DNA of 64,000 bases from Ariolimax columbianus (Eukaryota; Mollusca; Gastropoda; Stylommatophora; Arionidae). The notes under the pieces were generated by a model. It saw only the letters and a program-made list of their open reading frames with translations, did not search any database and was not told where the DNA came from. The DNA lies in contig JAVGWX010000005.1 in NCBI GenBank assembly GCA_036924085.1, forward strand, positions 92,201,764 to 92,265,763, given 5' to 3'. Made by a program: the position numbers and the translations under genes. Of this stretch, positions 23,021 to 33,099 are shown piece after piece; within the stretch, counting starts at the first letter, position 1, and the number at the start of each line of letters is the position of its first letter.

Positions 23021-23384
23021 AATGAACTTCTACTCAAACCCAGCAGGGTCTCCAAACTTGGTAATATATACGATCCCAAGTATTGGTAAACCTTCTACCG
23101 GTGATGATATCACACGATGCGAACAGCAACCACTTTCTACGTCACTGGTGTTGATGAACTTGACAAGGTCAAAGAAATATAACAAGACACTCGATCTGGT
23201 CGGCAGGATATTCTGGAAAACGTGTCTTGTAGTTTATAAGTGTTGAAACAAAATGAAAGTCGATAAAGGTCAACACTTTTCAGGATTGGATCGCTCCAGC
23301 GTTATAAGAATAATAGCTAAGTACATTCCAGCAATGCTCAAGAGTTCATGAAATGGGTACATGTAGTCCTTTGGTTGACACTAC
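23021..23384. other. Unannotated stretch
   Basis: A 74-codon frame at 23022-23246 starts inside the GAA tract and shows no recognisable domain. Confidence 0.35.
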
Positions 23385-23490
23385 ATTCGGGGATTGAAGT
23401 GTTAGGGACTTCATTGTTCTAGATTTTAGTACTGTTTTAGTTGGGATGCCCAGTTCCCTTCCTCGTTACCTAGGTTTCTGGATGTGAGCA
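23385..23490 (-). repeat. Dispersed repeat family A, copy 3 (minus)
   Basis: On the minus strand: AACGAGGAAGGGAACTGGGC, then CTAGAACAATGAAGTC and CCTAACACTTCAATCC, in the same order as copies at 11685 and 14805. Confidence 0.55.
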
Positions 23491-23594
23491 CTGCAGCACT
23501 GATAGAATGACTTAATGAAAGCACTCATTCGTGTTCTCGCACCTGCTGTTTATATAGAAATTACTGTGTACCTTACAAGTATCCACATTAAAGG

Positions 23595-25130
23595 TCTCCA
23601 CCTGACTAGTCTCCACTTGTCGAGTCTCCACCTGACGGGTTCTCTTCTGGCGAGTCTCCCCCTGACGAGTCTCCACCTGACGGGTTCCCTTCTGGCGAGT
23701 CTCCACCTGGCGAGTCTCCACCTGACGGGTTCTCTTCTGGCGAGTCTCCACCTGGCGAGTCTCCACCTGACGAGTCTCCTCCTGGCGAGTCTCCACCTGG
23801 CGAGTCTGCTCCTGGCTAGTCTCTTCCTGGCAAGTCTCCATCTAACGAGTCTCTACTTGACGAGTCTCCTCCGGACAAATCTTCACTTGTCGAGTCTGCT
23901 CCTGACGAGTTTCCCCTGGCCAGTCTCCACCTGACAGGTCTCTTCCTGGCAAGTCTTCGCCAGACGTGTCTCTTCCTGGCAAGTTTCCGCTTTGGCGAGT
24001 CTTCTCCTGGCGAGTCTCCACCTGACAAGTTTCTACAATACGAAGTTTCCACCTGATGAGTCTCGACGTGACGAGTCTCTACCTAAAGGGTCTCCTCCTG
24101 ACGGGTCCCCACCTGATCAGTCTCCACCTGACGAGTCTCCACCTGACGAGTCTCCACCTGACGGGTCTCCACACCTGACGAGTCTCTACAAGACGAGTCT
24201 CCACAAGACGGGTCTCCACCTGACGAGTCTCTACAAGACGAGTCTCCACAAGACGGGTCTCCACCTGACGAGTCTCTACAAGACGAGTATCCACCTGACG
24301 AGTCTCCACCTGACGAGTCTCCACACCTGACGAGTCTCTATAAGACGAGTATCCACAAGACGGGTCTCCACCTGACGAGTCTCTATAAGACGAGCCTCCA
24401 CAAGACGGGTCTTCACCTGACGAGTCTCGACATGACGAATCTCCAACTTAAAACCTACACCTGACAAGCACCCCTCCCCCTTTTCCACCTGATAAAACCT
24501 ACCTGACGAACCTGCACCTGACAAGTCTACACCTGACCGCCTCCACCTACACCTGACAAGTTTACAGGCGACGGCTTCCCCCTGGCACACCTACATCTGC
24601 CAAGTCTACACGTGACGGCCTCCACCTTACTAGTCTACACCAGACAAGTCTACACGTGACGGCCTCCACCTGACGCACCTACATCCGACAAGTTTACAAC
24701 TGAAAAGTCTACACCTGACAAGTCTACACGTGACAGCCCCCTCCTTACAAACCAACACCTGCACCTGACAAGTCTACACCTGACGGTCTCCATCTGACGG
24801 CCTCCATCTGACGCGTCTACACCTGACGGTCTCCACCTGACGCGTCTACACCTGACGGTCTCTACCGGACGGCCTCCATTTGACGCGCCTACACCTGACA
24901 GTCTCCCCCTGACGGCCTCCATCTGACGCGCCTACGCCTAACAGACTCCACCTGACGGCCTCCATCTGACGCGCCTACACCTGACGGTCTCCACCTGACG
25001 CGTCTACACCTGACGGTCTCCACCGGACGGCCTCTATCTGACGCGCCTACATCTGACAGTCTCCACCTGACGGCCTCCATCTGACGCGCCTACACCTGAT
25101 GACATCTACTTGACGGCCTCCACGTGACGA
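23595..25130. repeat. 15-16-bp minisatellite, about 1.5 kb
   Basis: The basic unit is CTCCACCTGACGAGT (15 bp). Three territories are visible: GAGTCTCC with CCTGGC or CTGACGGG variants (23600-24030), ACAAGACG or CACCTGAC mixtures (24060-24440), and GCGTCTACACC or GCCTCCATCTGACGC mixtures (24440-25130). Sub-variants form 30- and 45-bp higher-order repeats. Leu/Ser/Thr-rich frames on the plus strand and Glu/Thr/Arg-rich frames on the minus strand are artefacts of 15-bp periodicity. Confidence 0.95.
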
Positions 25131-25199
25131 ACTTTCATCTAACCAACCTCCACATGAGGAGCCTCTGCCTGACAACACCCACCTTAATGGAATCCAAGC

Positions 25200-25300
25200 C
25201 TCAAGTGGACTAAAAACATACAAGAACGGCTCAACTACCACGCTGGGACAGAAACAAAACGTTACACCCAAAAGGCTTTCGTCAGGTACAAGCAACAAAT
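25200..25300 (+). repeat. Dispersed sequence shared with minisatellite edge at 11.9 kb
   Basis: GGCTCAACTACCACGCTGGG with ACAGAAACAAAACG and TTTCGTCAGGTACAAG. The first part matches the left edge of the 36-bp array (11909-11940). The second resembles the minus strand of 51890-51965 (CTTCGTCAGGAACAAG). Nature unknown. Confidence 0.45.
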
Positions 25301-25547
25301 AAAAACACCTAACAAAATACAAAATAACCAAAGACAATGAACTCAACGACCAATATAATACGTAATGTGGAAGCCATTAGCCGGAGAGCTTCATACACAA
25401 CCTTCGTTAGTCGCTTTGTAAGACATCCTTGGAGGTCCAGCGAATCAACATGATGCTCACTGTAGAACAGGTTCTCAACAAATACACGCAAGTTCTATTG
25501 TCCTGACCTTTCCGTTCCAACTTTGTCCACCACTTCCGTTTCCAGCT

Positions 25548-25780
25548 CACTTCTCCGTGTGTGACATAGTCTCAACAAGTACGCACCATCACAGTATGTC
25601 CTGTGCCATGTTTCAACTCTGTCTACGACTTCGCTCGTTCTTTTATTTCTATCTCGATCTCACTTCTCCGTGTGTGACATAGTCTCAACAAGTACGCACC
25701 ATCACAGTATGTCCTGTGCCATGTTTCAACTCTGTCTACGACTTCCCTCTTTCCTTTATTTCTATCTCGAGCTCCCTTCT
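25548..25780. repeat. 116-bp tandem duplication
   Basis: CTTCTCCGTGTGTGACATAG and the following ~65 bp at 25548 recur at 25664. A third partial match to CTTCTCCGTACG follows near 25778. Confidence 0.9.
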
Positions 25781-26180
25781 CCGTACGTTTTGGTTACCTT
25801 CTACTTTGTTTGTATTGCAGACTCTATAAGACTATAGTAGATTTACTCCACCTCCATGGGTACGTCAGGTGGCAATAACCACCGCAAGAGCAACTGAATG
25901 CTGTGAAATAAGGTTAACTGGGAGGGGAAGAGGTGAAGACGTATTACCATGTTCCTACTGTAGGAAGAAACTAAAGATCATGACGATGATGATGGCGATG
26001 ATGTTGTTTGTAGAGGTAGCATTAGCTTACCTTTACTATCATCAACATGTGCGGTTATTCCACATAATATGGTCGAGGATGGAAAGCGAGGGAGAGAATG
26101 CCGAAGCCAAGAATAGATAAAAAGTCGAGTTTGTTCCCTTTGGCATACACTAACATTCTGTTCGTTCATGGATGGCAAGG
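25781..26180. other. Unannotated stretch
   Basis: No gene or repeat recognised beyond a short ATGATG run near 25980-26000. Confidence 0.4.
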
Positions 26181-26189
26181 CAGGAGTTT

Positions 26190-26300
26190 GTGAATGTATG
26201 TGTGTGTATCTGTGTGTGTTTCTGGTGTTGTGTGTGTAGTACGTATGTGTGTGTGTGTGTGTGTGTGTAGGTGTGTGTGTGTAGGTGTGTGTGAGGGTGT
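26190..26300. repeat. TG microsatellite
   Basis: Interrupted (TG)n with GTAG interruptions. The His/Thr-rich minus-strand frame is compositional. Confidence 0.9.
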
Positions 26301-26639
26301 TGGGAGATAGGAAATTGGGTTGTCACATGCAGAAACACGTTAATAGAAAGAATAATTACGTGCAGTCACATACTAACGAGTAGTTAAGTGTTGTTATGCA
26401 TATTTAGGATCACTACATGTAGGCATACTTTAATTGAGAGAATGACAATGTTTGGCACACGCTAAGAGCCCCTACCTGTAAGCACACATTGAAAGTCATT
26501 ATGTATAAGTAAGTTGCATGTCATTCACAGAACGTTCCTTCTTACAACCATAAACGCATTGGCTATTTAAGTTTATGGACAGGAAGGTTGCCATTACTTT
26601 CCGTACGCAGAAAAGCGATCGTACCGAGAAAGAAAAAAA

Positions 26640-26735
26640 ACCTGTGTGTTCCAAACTGGACACGGCGGGATTCAAACCCGGAGAGCTGGGATTGTGAACG
26701 CACGATTCACCCGTAGGCCACGGTATTTGTAAGTT
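26640..26735 (-). mobile_element. tRNA-derived SINE head
   Basis: On the minus strand GTGGCCTACGGGTGAATCGT is an A-box-like segment, and CGGGTTTGAATCCCGCC, a good B box inside a T-arm-like hairpin (CGGG...CCCG), follows at tRNA spacing. No matching acceptor stem, so a SINE is favoured over a tRNA gene. Confidence 0.6.
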
Positions 26736-27162
26736 AACTTACTTGAGATAATGACTAAACGAATAGTGAAAGTGAATATAAGTAGGTGTACATTAATCGA
26801 TAGAGTGAATTTTTATAGGTATACGCTAGCATTGAGAGTTAATATTCATAGGTATACATTAATATTGAAAGAAAATATTTATAGCTATATGTTAACAGAG
26901 TCTAGAACATGACTGCTACATGGCAGAAAACACGAGAGCTGGTACTACACTTCACTAAAAATTTTTACATCACATAACAAAATCGCCAACCATTCTCCGA
27001 CTGCAGTATGTGTAATGGGATCATTTATTATCATTGTTCTCACTTATTACACGTTTCAATGTGTTCAATTGTAGTTCAAATTACCTTTTGGACAGATACA
27101 AGTTGCCCTACCCAATCATCGCAATATAATATGCAGGTTCCCTATGTTTAAGTTTGGCGAGG
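26736..27162. other. AT-rich unannotated stretch
   Basis: Contains weakly repeated TATA(G/C)GTATAC and ATTAATATTGA phrases (26800-26900); no gene. Confidence 0.4.
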
Positions 27163-27365
27163 GTAAGTCATTAAGTGGGTCGAACACTGCAATATGACAG
27201 CTTAAAAAAGTAATTGATAATTTCTAAAGGTAAGTCATTAAGTAGGTCGCACACTGCAATGAGACAGCTTAAAAAAGTAGTTGATAATTTATAAAGGTAA
27301 GTCATTAAGTAGGTCGCACACTGCAATGGGACAGCTTAAAAAAGTAGTTGATAATTTCTAAAGGT
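27163..27365. repeat. 67-bp tandem repeat, 3 copies
   Basis: Units start at 27163, 27230 and 27297. Each has GTAAGTCATTAAG, then CACTGCAAT, then GACAGCTTAAAAAAGTA. Confidence 0.95.
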
Positions 27366-27826
27366 GTTATTACGTGGCAGGAACATCCAGCTTTGTAAGT
27401 ACTATAGGTAGCAGACGCTAGGCATGTGCATGCGCAGCTGATATACAAAATGCATCTGGGATCACAGAGTGCACATTTAAAGAACATCGTGATGTTGTGC
27501 CCTATTTTTTCGGTTTTGTTTGTTGGACAATAAGATTTTCTACAAAATTTATTCATAATAAAATGCTTCCTATTTACAGTGAGAAGTGATTGGTTCGTAA
27601 AGAGGGGTATAACTGGGTCGATACATTTTCTCACGGACGCTCGCAAATAGTTGATGAAGCTTGACCTAGTTATCATGGTCAGACAGGAACAGCAACTGGG
27701 GTCGGATGTTTCGAGCTGACAGGCGAGTAAGGATAGATAATGTAGCTGCTGAAATATTGTGTTCGCATAGTCTAACCAACAGCAAAATTGAGGATGAAAT
27801 AAATATTTTGCCACCTTGGTCACAGT
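27366..27826. other. Unannotated stretch
   Basis: A 183-codon minus-strand frame (27305-27856) spans this region and runs into the 67-bp repeats. It is Cys/Ser/Leu-rich and matches no family I recognise. I do not call it a gene. Confidence 0.35.
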
Positions 27827-27827
27827 T

Positions 27828-28155
27828 TGAACCAATAAACGGGCTGACAAACACAAAATACACTAAATTGAACCAGTCAACTGGCTGACGAACACAAAAT
27901 ACAGTGAATTCAACCAGTCAACTGGCTGACGAACACAAAATGCACTGACTTGAACCAGTCAACTGGCTGAAGAACACAAAATGCACTGAATTGAACCAGT
28001 CAACGCTGACAAACACAAAATGCCCTGAAATGAACAAGTCAACTGCCTGACAAACACAAAATTGACAAAATTGAACCAGTCAACTGGCTGACAAACACAA
28101 AATACACAAAATTGAACCAGTCAACTGGCTGACAAACACAAAATACACAAAATTA
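27828..28155. repeat. 41-bp minisatellite, about 8 copies
   Basis: Unit AACCAGTCAACTGGCTGACA then AACACAAAATACACTGAATTG. CCAGTCAACTGG is close to a palindrome, so each unit could fold into a short hairpin. Confidence 0.9.
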
Positions 28156-29020
28156 TGTTTAGAAGTAAAGAACGATGTAAGTGCAATAATAAATGGTTTT
28201 CAAGTTCGTATCTCCATTTGTTTTTTTTTAAATATCCATATGTGATATATAAACTGACATGCCCTTTTACATAATTGACATATCACGCACATTTTTCACG
28301 TCACAGCATGCTCACGGTTATTGCAGTTTGTAGTAACAGCTCACGCCATTCAACAACGGTGCCTTGGGCCGCTACACACCTGACAGAGCCCATCTCTCTC
28401 CAGGTGGCAGTTCATTATACTTGTGTCTAAATTTCATACAACAAAGCTGACCCTGTCTTCAGATAGGGTGAAGGGCGCCAATCTCGTGAAGTTCAATTAT
28501 GTGAACTAGAACGTGAAATATGGCACATGTTTAAGCGTTGTGCTATTCATATAGCTGATGTCTATTTCAGGATAATCGGACGGAAGAAAACACACAAAAC
28601 GAACGAATAAACCAGTTCAAATTAAAAACAACAACACGAGTCTGTGAACACAGGTGTAAGTCGTCGACTAGTGTGAATTCCCGGCAAATCCATGGTCTGT
28701 CGGCATCTATAATGAACTAAAACAAAGAGCAATATAGACCTGTTATGGTGCATCTTTACACGGTCTTGAATGTTTTTTCCTCAGCTTCTTCTGCGTGCGT
28801 TCTCAATCTCCTACTACCAAGTCCTGAACAGGACTTTGCAAGTAGCAGTATGTAGTTTAGAGAACGGAATGCGTTGTGTCGCTAGTTTACAGCTTCACTG
28901 CGATATTTCTACCTTTGGTCTGACACATCCGTCTTCGGCGTGTTTTTTTTCTTTTCGTTTTTTTTAAAAATTGTTAACTCTTTATGTTTGATATCGTCAT
29001 CAGAAATACCATGACATGGA
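28156..29020. other. Unannotated stretch left of the duplicated block
   Basis: T-rich patches at 28219-28231 and 28940-28970. No gene or repeat recognised. The duplication starts at the end of this stretch. Confidence 0.4.
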
Positions 29021-30038
29021 ACCCTCGAGGAAGGCGAAAGAGAAGCCGTCTAACATAACTTTTCTATAAATCCCACGCCATACGATTTCTATTACATGGA
29101 CCGTCTTCTTGATCCATGCTTCATATATCTCCTGGCTTCTAGTCCGTCTTCTTCAGCTCCTCCCTCACCCCCATATGCCAAATATTACCTGGACCGCCTT
29201 CTTGAGGTATGACCCCCTAATGCGTGGACCGTCTTCTTCAGTTCCGCCCCATATGGCTCCTGTTGCCTGGACCGTCTTCATCAGCTCTGCCCCATATGGC
29301 TCCTGTTGCCTGGGCCGTCTTCATCAGCTCCGCCCCATATGGCTCCTGTTGCCTGGACCGTCTTCATCAGCTCCGCCCCATCTGGATCCTGTTACTTGGA
29401 CCGTCTTCTTCAGCTCCGCCCCATATGGCTCCTGTTACCTGGACCGTCTTCTTCAGCTCCGCCCCATATGGCGCCTGTTGTCTGGAACTTCTTCTTCAGC
29501 TCCGCCCCATATGGCGCCTGTTGTCTGGAACATCTTCTTAAGTTCGGCCTCATATTGCGGCTGTTGTCTGGAACTTCTTCTTAAGCTCGGCCTCATATTG
29601 TGGCTGTTGTCTGGACCGTCTTCTAGAGCTTCCCCCCCCCCCCCTCTCCTTTTTTCTCACCTTAACTTATTTTATTATCTTATCTTCTTATTTTCCTTCC
29701 TTATCTTTATTTCTAACACTATCTGCTTACGTTACTACCTTTTCTAATTTCCTCACCTTATCCTATTTTTGTATGTTCTTTTTATTTTCTTATATTACCT
29801 TCTTTTCTCGCCTTATCTTTTTTTCTGATCTTTTCTCATTTCTCACCTTATCTTAGTTTTATTATCTCATCTTTTATTTTTCTAATCTTACATTATATTT
29901 GCTTACCTTATCTTCCTATTTTCTTTTTTTTATTATTATCTTACATGCCATTCTAATTTCCACTTTCCAAAAAATTACAAATTTTTTTACAAATGAAAAG
30001 GCCTTACCCGAGTTTCGAGTTATTAGTAAAACGAGTGT
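29021..30038. repeat. Copy 1 of ~1-kb direct duplication flanking the rDNA/LINE composite
   Basis: Starts at ACCCTCGAGGAAGGCGAAAG and ends at TTAGTAAAACGAGTGT. It is almost identical to 37559-38533, including a poly-C run and the 43-bp minisatellite. The only sizeable difference is one extra 43-bp unit here (1018 bp against 975 bp). After the last shared base the sequence switches to 18S rDNA here but to other sequence (GTTACTTTG) in copy 2. The two copies thus bracket 7.5 kb of inserted DNA as an enormous direct repeat. Confidence 0.95.
29224..29632. repeat. 43-bp minisatellite, about 9 units
   Basis: Unit CTGGACCGTCTTCATCAGCT then CCGCCCCATATGGCTCCTGTTGC. Units toward the right end drift to GGAACTTCTTCTTAAG and CGGCCTCATATTG. 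Gly/Pro/Ser-rich frames are artefacts. Confidence 0.9.
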
Positions 30039-30147
30039 CGCTACTATCGATTGAGCGGTTCAGTGAGGGCCTCGGATTGGTCTCGGTCTGGTGCGCAAGT
30101 GCCGGCACCGTTGGCCGAGAAGAAGCTCGAACTCGATCGCTTGGAGA

Positions 30148-30191
<44 letters not shown>
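30039..30191 (+). rRNA. 18S rRNA gene, 3'-terminal fragment (about 155 nt)
   Basis: Begins at CGCTACTATCGATTGAGCGG, the part of small-subunit rRNA just after the universal CCGCCCGT, and runs through AAGTCGTAACAAGGTTTCCG and TAGGTGAACCTGCGGAAG, the conserved 3' end. The fragment starts abruptly at the edge of the duplicated block, with GT shared by both sides (two-base microhomology). Most of 18S is missing upstream, so this piece cannot give a functional rRNA. The expected GGATCATTA after GCGGAAG is not present, so either the end or ITS1 is altered. Confidence 0.95.
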
Positions 30192-30827
30192 ATCTGGGGT
30201 AGTTGTCTCGCCGCAGCGACTCAATTTCAACCAGTGTTCGTAAAGCGATCTCAGTCCCGCCAGGCGGAGCGATAGCGCGGGCTTGCGGAAAACGCTCGCC
30301 TGCCTTTCCCCGTAGTGCGAATTGGGTGCGGTTTGTGGTAGTGGCTCCTCCACCGAGGTGCGCTAGTCTGGTCCGTATCAGGAAACGTGGTCCGTCCCTG
30401 GTGATTTATCTAAGGCTTATAGCAGAGCTCGACAGTACGTCTCGCTGGTGGTCCGACTCTCGCAAAGAGCTTGTGACCGGCAAATGGAAAGCAGGAATCG
30501 TTGCCTCGAGGCCCTGCGTTATCCCTACGGAGAAGGGCAGGCCGGCAGGCCAAATTGTGTCTCTAGTCCCAGTGAAATTCATCGCCGAGGTCGTTGGGAT
30601 CCGTTCTGCACAGAGCGCTGCCATCCCTCCTCGAGCGAGCCCGGTCGGTCGGTCGTCTGGTGCGTGTGGGAGGCCCCTGTCAGGCGGTCCTAGGTCGACG
30701 GAGTGAGGGACGGGTGGAACAACCCTCCGTCCGTCCCGTCAGTCGGTCCCTGCGGCCGTCCCAGTGAGGCTTTTTACACACCCTTCCTCCGCCGACCGGT
30801 GTGTGCTGTACGTACGTCTCCGACAGA
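30192..30827 (+). other. rDNA-like spacer joining 18S 3' end to 18S 5' end
   Basis: GC-rich sequence, unlike its AT-rich surroundings, lying between an 18S 3' end and an 18S 5' end. In a normal unit ITS1, 5.8S, ITS2, 28S and the intergenic spacer separate these. I see no 5.8S sequence (no CGATGAAGAACGCAG-like phrase). The right part (about 30690-30827, GTCCGTCCCGTCAGTCGGTC onward) is probably the 5' external spacer. The left part could be ITS1 or spacer, and the junction cannot be placed by eye. A 29-bp segment near 30255 resembles 33727-33753 in the LINE region. Confidence 0.6.
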
Positions 30828-31991
30828 TATCTGGTTGATCCTGCCAGTAGTCATATGCTTGTCTCAAAGATTAAGCCATGCATGTCTAAGTTCACACTGT
30901 CTCACGGTGAAACCGCGAATGGCTCATTAAATCAGTCGAGGTTCCTTAGATGACACGATCCTACTTGGATAACTGTGGCAATTCTAGAGCTAATACATGC
31001 TTACCAAGCTCCGACCCTCGCGGAAAGAGCGCTTTTATTAGTTCAAAACCAATCGTCGTTTCCCCTCGCGGGGTTGCGGCGTCCCCACTGGTGACTCTGG
31101 ATAACTTTGTGCTGATCGCATGGCCTCATGTGCCGGCGACGCATCTTTCAAATGTCTGCCCTATCAAATGTCGATGGTACGTGACATGCCTACCATGTTT
31201 GTAACGGGTAACGGGGAATCAGGGTTCGATTCCGGAGAGGGAGCATGAGAAACGGCTACCACATCCAAGGAAGGCAGCAGGCGCGCAACTTACCCACTCC
31301 CGGCACGGGGAGGTAGTGACGAAAAATAACAATACGGGACTCTTTCGAGGCCCCGTAATTGGAATGAGTACACTTTAAACCCTTTAACGAGGATCTATTG
31401 GAGGGCAAGTCTGGTGCCAGCAGCCGCGGTAATTCCAGCTCCAATAGCGTATATTAAAGTTGTTGCAGTTAAAAAGCTCGTAGTTGGATCTCAGGCGCAG
31501 GCGGGCGGTCCGGCTCGCGCCGGTTCACTGCCCGTTGTCTCCTGCCCTACCGTCTGCCGGCTCTCTCCCACGGGTGCTCTTCGCTGAGCGTCCTTGGTGG
31601 CCGAGTATACTTTGAAAAAATTAGAGTGTTCAAAGCAGGCCTCGGCTGCCTGAATAATGGTGCATGGAATAATGGAATAGGACCTCGGTTCTATTTTGTT
31701 GGTTTTCGGAACTGGAGGTAATGATTAACAGGGACAAACGGGGGCATTCGTATTGCGGCGTTAGAGGTGAAATTCTTGGATCGCCGCAAGACGAGCTACT
31801 GCGAAAGCATTTGTCAAGAATGTTTTCATTAATCAAGAACGAAAGTCAGAGGCGCGAAGACGATCAGATACCGTCGTAGTTCTGACCATAAACGATGCCG
31901 ACTAGCGATCCGCAGGAGTTGCTTCGATGACTCTGCGGGCAGCTTCCGGGAAACCAAAGTGTTTGGGTTCCGGGGGAAGTATGGTTGCAAA

Positions 31992-32040
<49 letters not shown>

Positions 32041-32064
32041 GCGGCTTAATTTGACTCAACACGG
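30828..32064 (+). rRNA. 18S rRNA gene, 5' ~1.24 kb, truncated
   Basis: Starts with TATCTGGTTGATCCTGCCAG and contains the conserved landmarks in order: CATGCATGTCTAAGTTCACA, GAGGGAGCATGAGAAACGGC, GCCAGCAGCCGCGGTAATTC, GAGGTGAAATTCTTGGATCG, CGATCAGATACCGTCGTAGT and GGAATTGACGGAAGGGCACC. Near-canonical, with no visible damage, until TTTGACTCAACACGG at 32050-32064. The expected continuation is then lost and sequence with only weak 18S resemblance follows. Length compares with about 1.8 kb for a full metazoan 18S. The pristine condition suggests recent origin from the active rDNA array. Confidence 0.97.
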
Positions 32065-32660
32065 CCAACACTGAAATGATTGACATGCCGAGACCACTTT
32101 TCTGGGGTCTAATATGGAACTGGTGCTGGACTTAGACCCCCAGAAATCTGGGGTTTGGCTCGGTTTTGTCTGCATCCAGTGTTTGATAAAGGAATTGACG
32201 GAAGAGCACTATCAGGAGTGGAGCCTGAGACCTAAGTTAACTTACCACGCCAATACTGCAGAATGACTATCAAAAAGTACACCTTCGTGGGGTCTAATAG
32301 AGAACATGTGCTGGAATTAGACCCTCGAAAATTTTTGGGGCTACCCTTTAAGAAACTTGATTGTCTCGCTAAGGGAATTGACGGAAGGGCACCACCAGGT
32401 GTGGAACCTGCGGCTTAATTTGACTGAACACGCCAATACTGTAGAACAACTGACAAATCGAGAGCACTGCCGTTTGGGTCTAATAATGAACGTACGCTGG
32501 TATTAGACTCACGGACGACAAGTCAGCTCTCAAACACTCAAATGAAAGAACGCTACGGAAATCGTGTTTAACTCCGCAGAAACCGCAGATTTCAAATACC
32601 TGGTCATTGACAAACAAAAGCCCTCAATAAATTCGTCTGACCAAATAGTGAACGGGTGCT
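32003..32660 (+). repeat. Three to four ~186-bp units, each starting with an 18S-like segment and holding a conserved hairpin
   Basis: Unit 1 starts in true 18S (GGAATTGACGGAAGGGCACC, 32004). Unit 2 (about 32190) starts GGAATTGACGGAAGAGCACT and unit 3 (about 32374) starts GGAATTGACGGAAGGGCACC again. Units 2 and 3 continue with diverged versions of the next 18S bases (for example GCGGCTTAATTTGACTGAAC in unit 3). About 100 bp into each unit is a hairpin: GGTCTAA with TTAGACC at 32106-32112/32132-32138, GGGTCTAAT with ATTAGACCC at 32290-32298/32316-32324, GTCTAATA with TATTAGAC at 32478-32485/32501-32508. The loops share GAAC and GCTGG. A degenerate fourth loop (TGAACGGGTGCTGG) lies near 32647. 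I read this as the 5' untranslated region of the LINE. Confidence 0.8.
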
Positions 32661-32888
32661 GGAAATAGATCTGAAGACAGGTCAGTTTTACCCTACAAAT
32701 GACAGGGCGTTGCTACGGAAAACCAGCTCAAATCGAGAGGAGCCGCAGACACTTTGGTTCACGTACCAGGCTGATAAGCCAAGGGCGCGAGGCTACCATG
32801 TGGGGGATTACGGCCGAACCCTTGTAAGCCGCAATCCCGCCCAAAATCTCAGCACCACTGCAATGGGAGGCTCCTACATGCTCGGGAC

Positions 32889-32964
32889 CTGGGGCTTGCG
32901 CCCCAGCCCTATCAGGTAGAGCCACAGTAAGAGGTCCTTGCCGCCCGCAAATCAAAGCGGGCGG
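32889..32964 (+). other. Two perfect GC hairpins in the LINE 5' region
   Basis: CTGGGGC-TTGC-GCCCCAG at 32889-32906 (7-bp stem, 4-nt loop) and CCGCCCGC-AAATCAAA-GCGGGCGG at 32941-32964 (8-bp stem, 8-nt loop). They lie 34 bp apart in a stretch without a long ORF. This suggests a structured 5' UTR; no specific ribozyme or IRES class is recognised. Confidence 0.65.
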
Positions 32965-33099
32965 ACAACTGCTTGATACTCACCCTATACGGCGATGGGG
33001 TGCGAAAAACACCAACCAAAGACTTAGAACCTGGTCGGGGTGTCGAAAACAGTAGAGCAGCCACCACACTGTGAACTGTCAAGACTCAACCACTGACCA

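Noticed and set aside
27305..27856. 183-codon Cys-rich minus-strand ORF
   Set aside because: Its end lies in 67-bp tandem repeats and no domain or splice pattern is seen.
29109..29747. 212-codon Pro/Ser-rich ORF, and its counterpart at 37647-38036
   Set aside because: Runs through the 43-bp minisatellite; three overlapping frames are open and the two copies differ by a unit.
30828..32064. Functional 18S rRNA gene
   Set aside because: Only about two thirds of the gene is present and the 3' end lies upstream in the wrong order; it cannot produce a normal rRNA.
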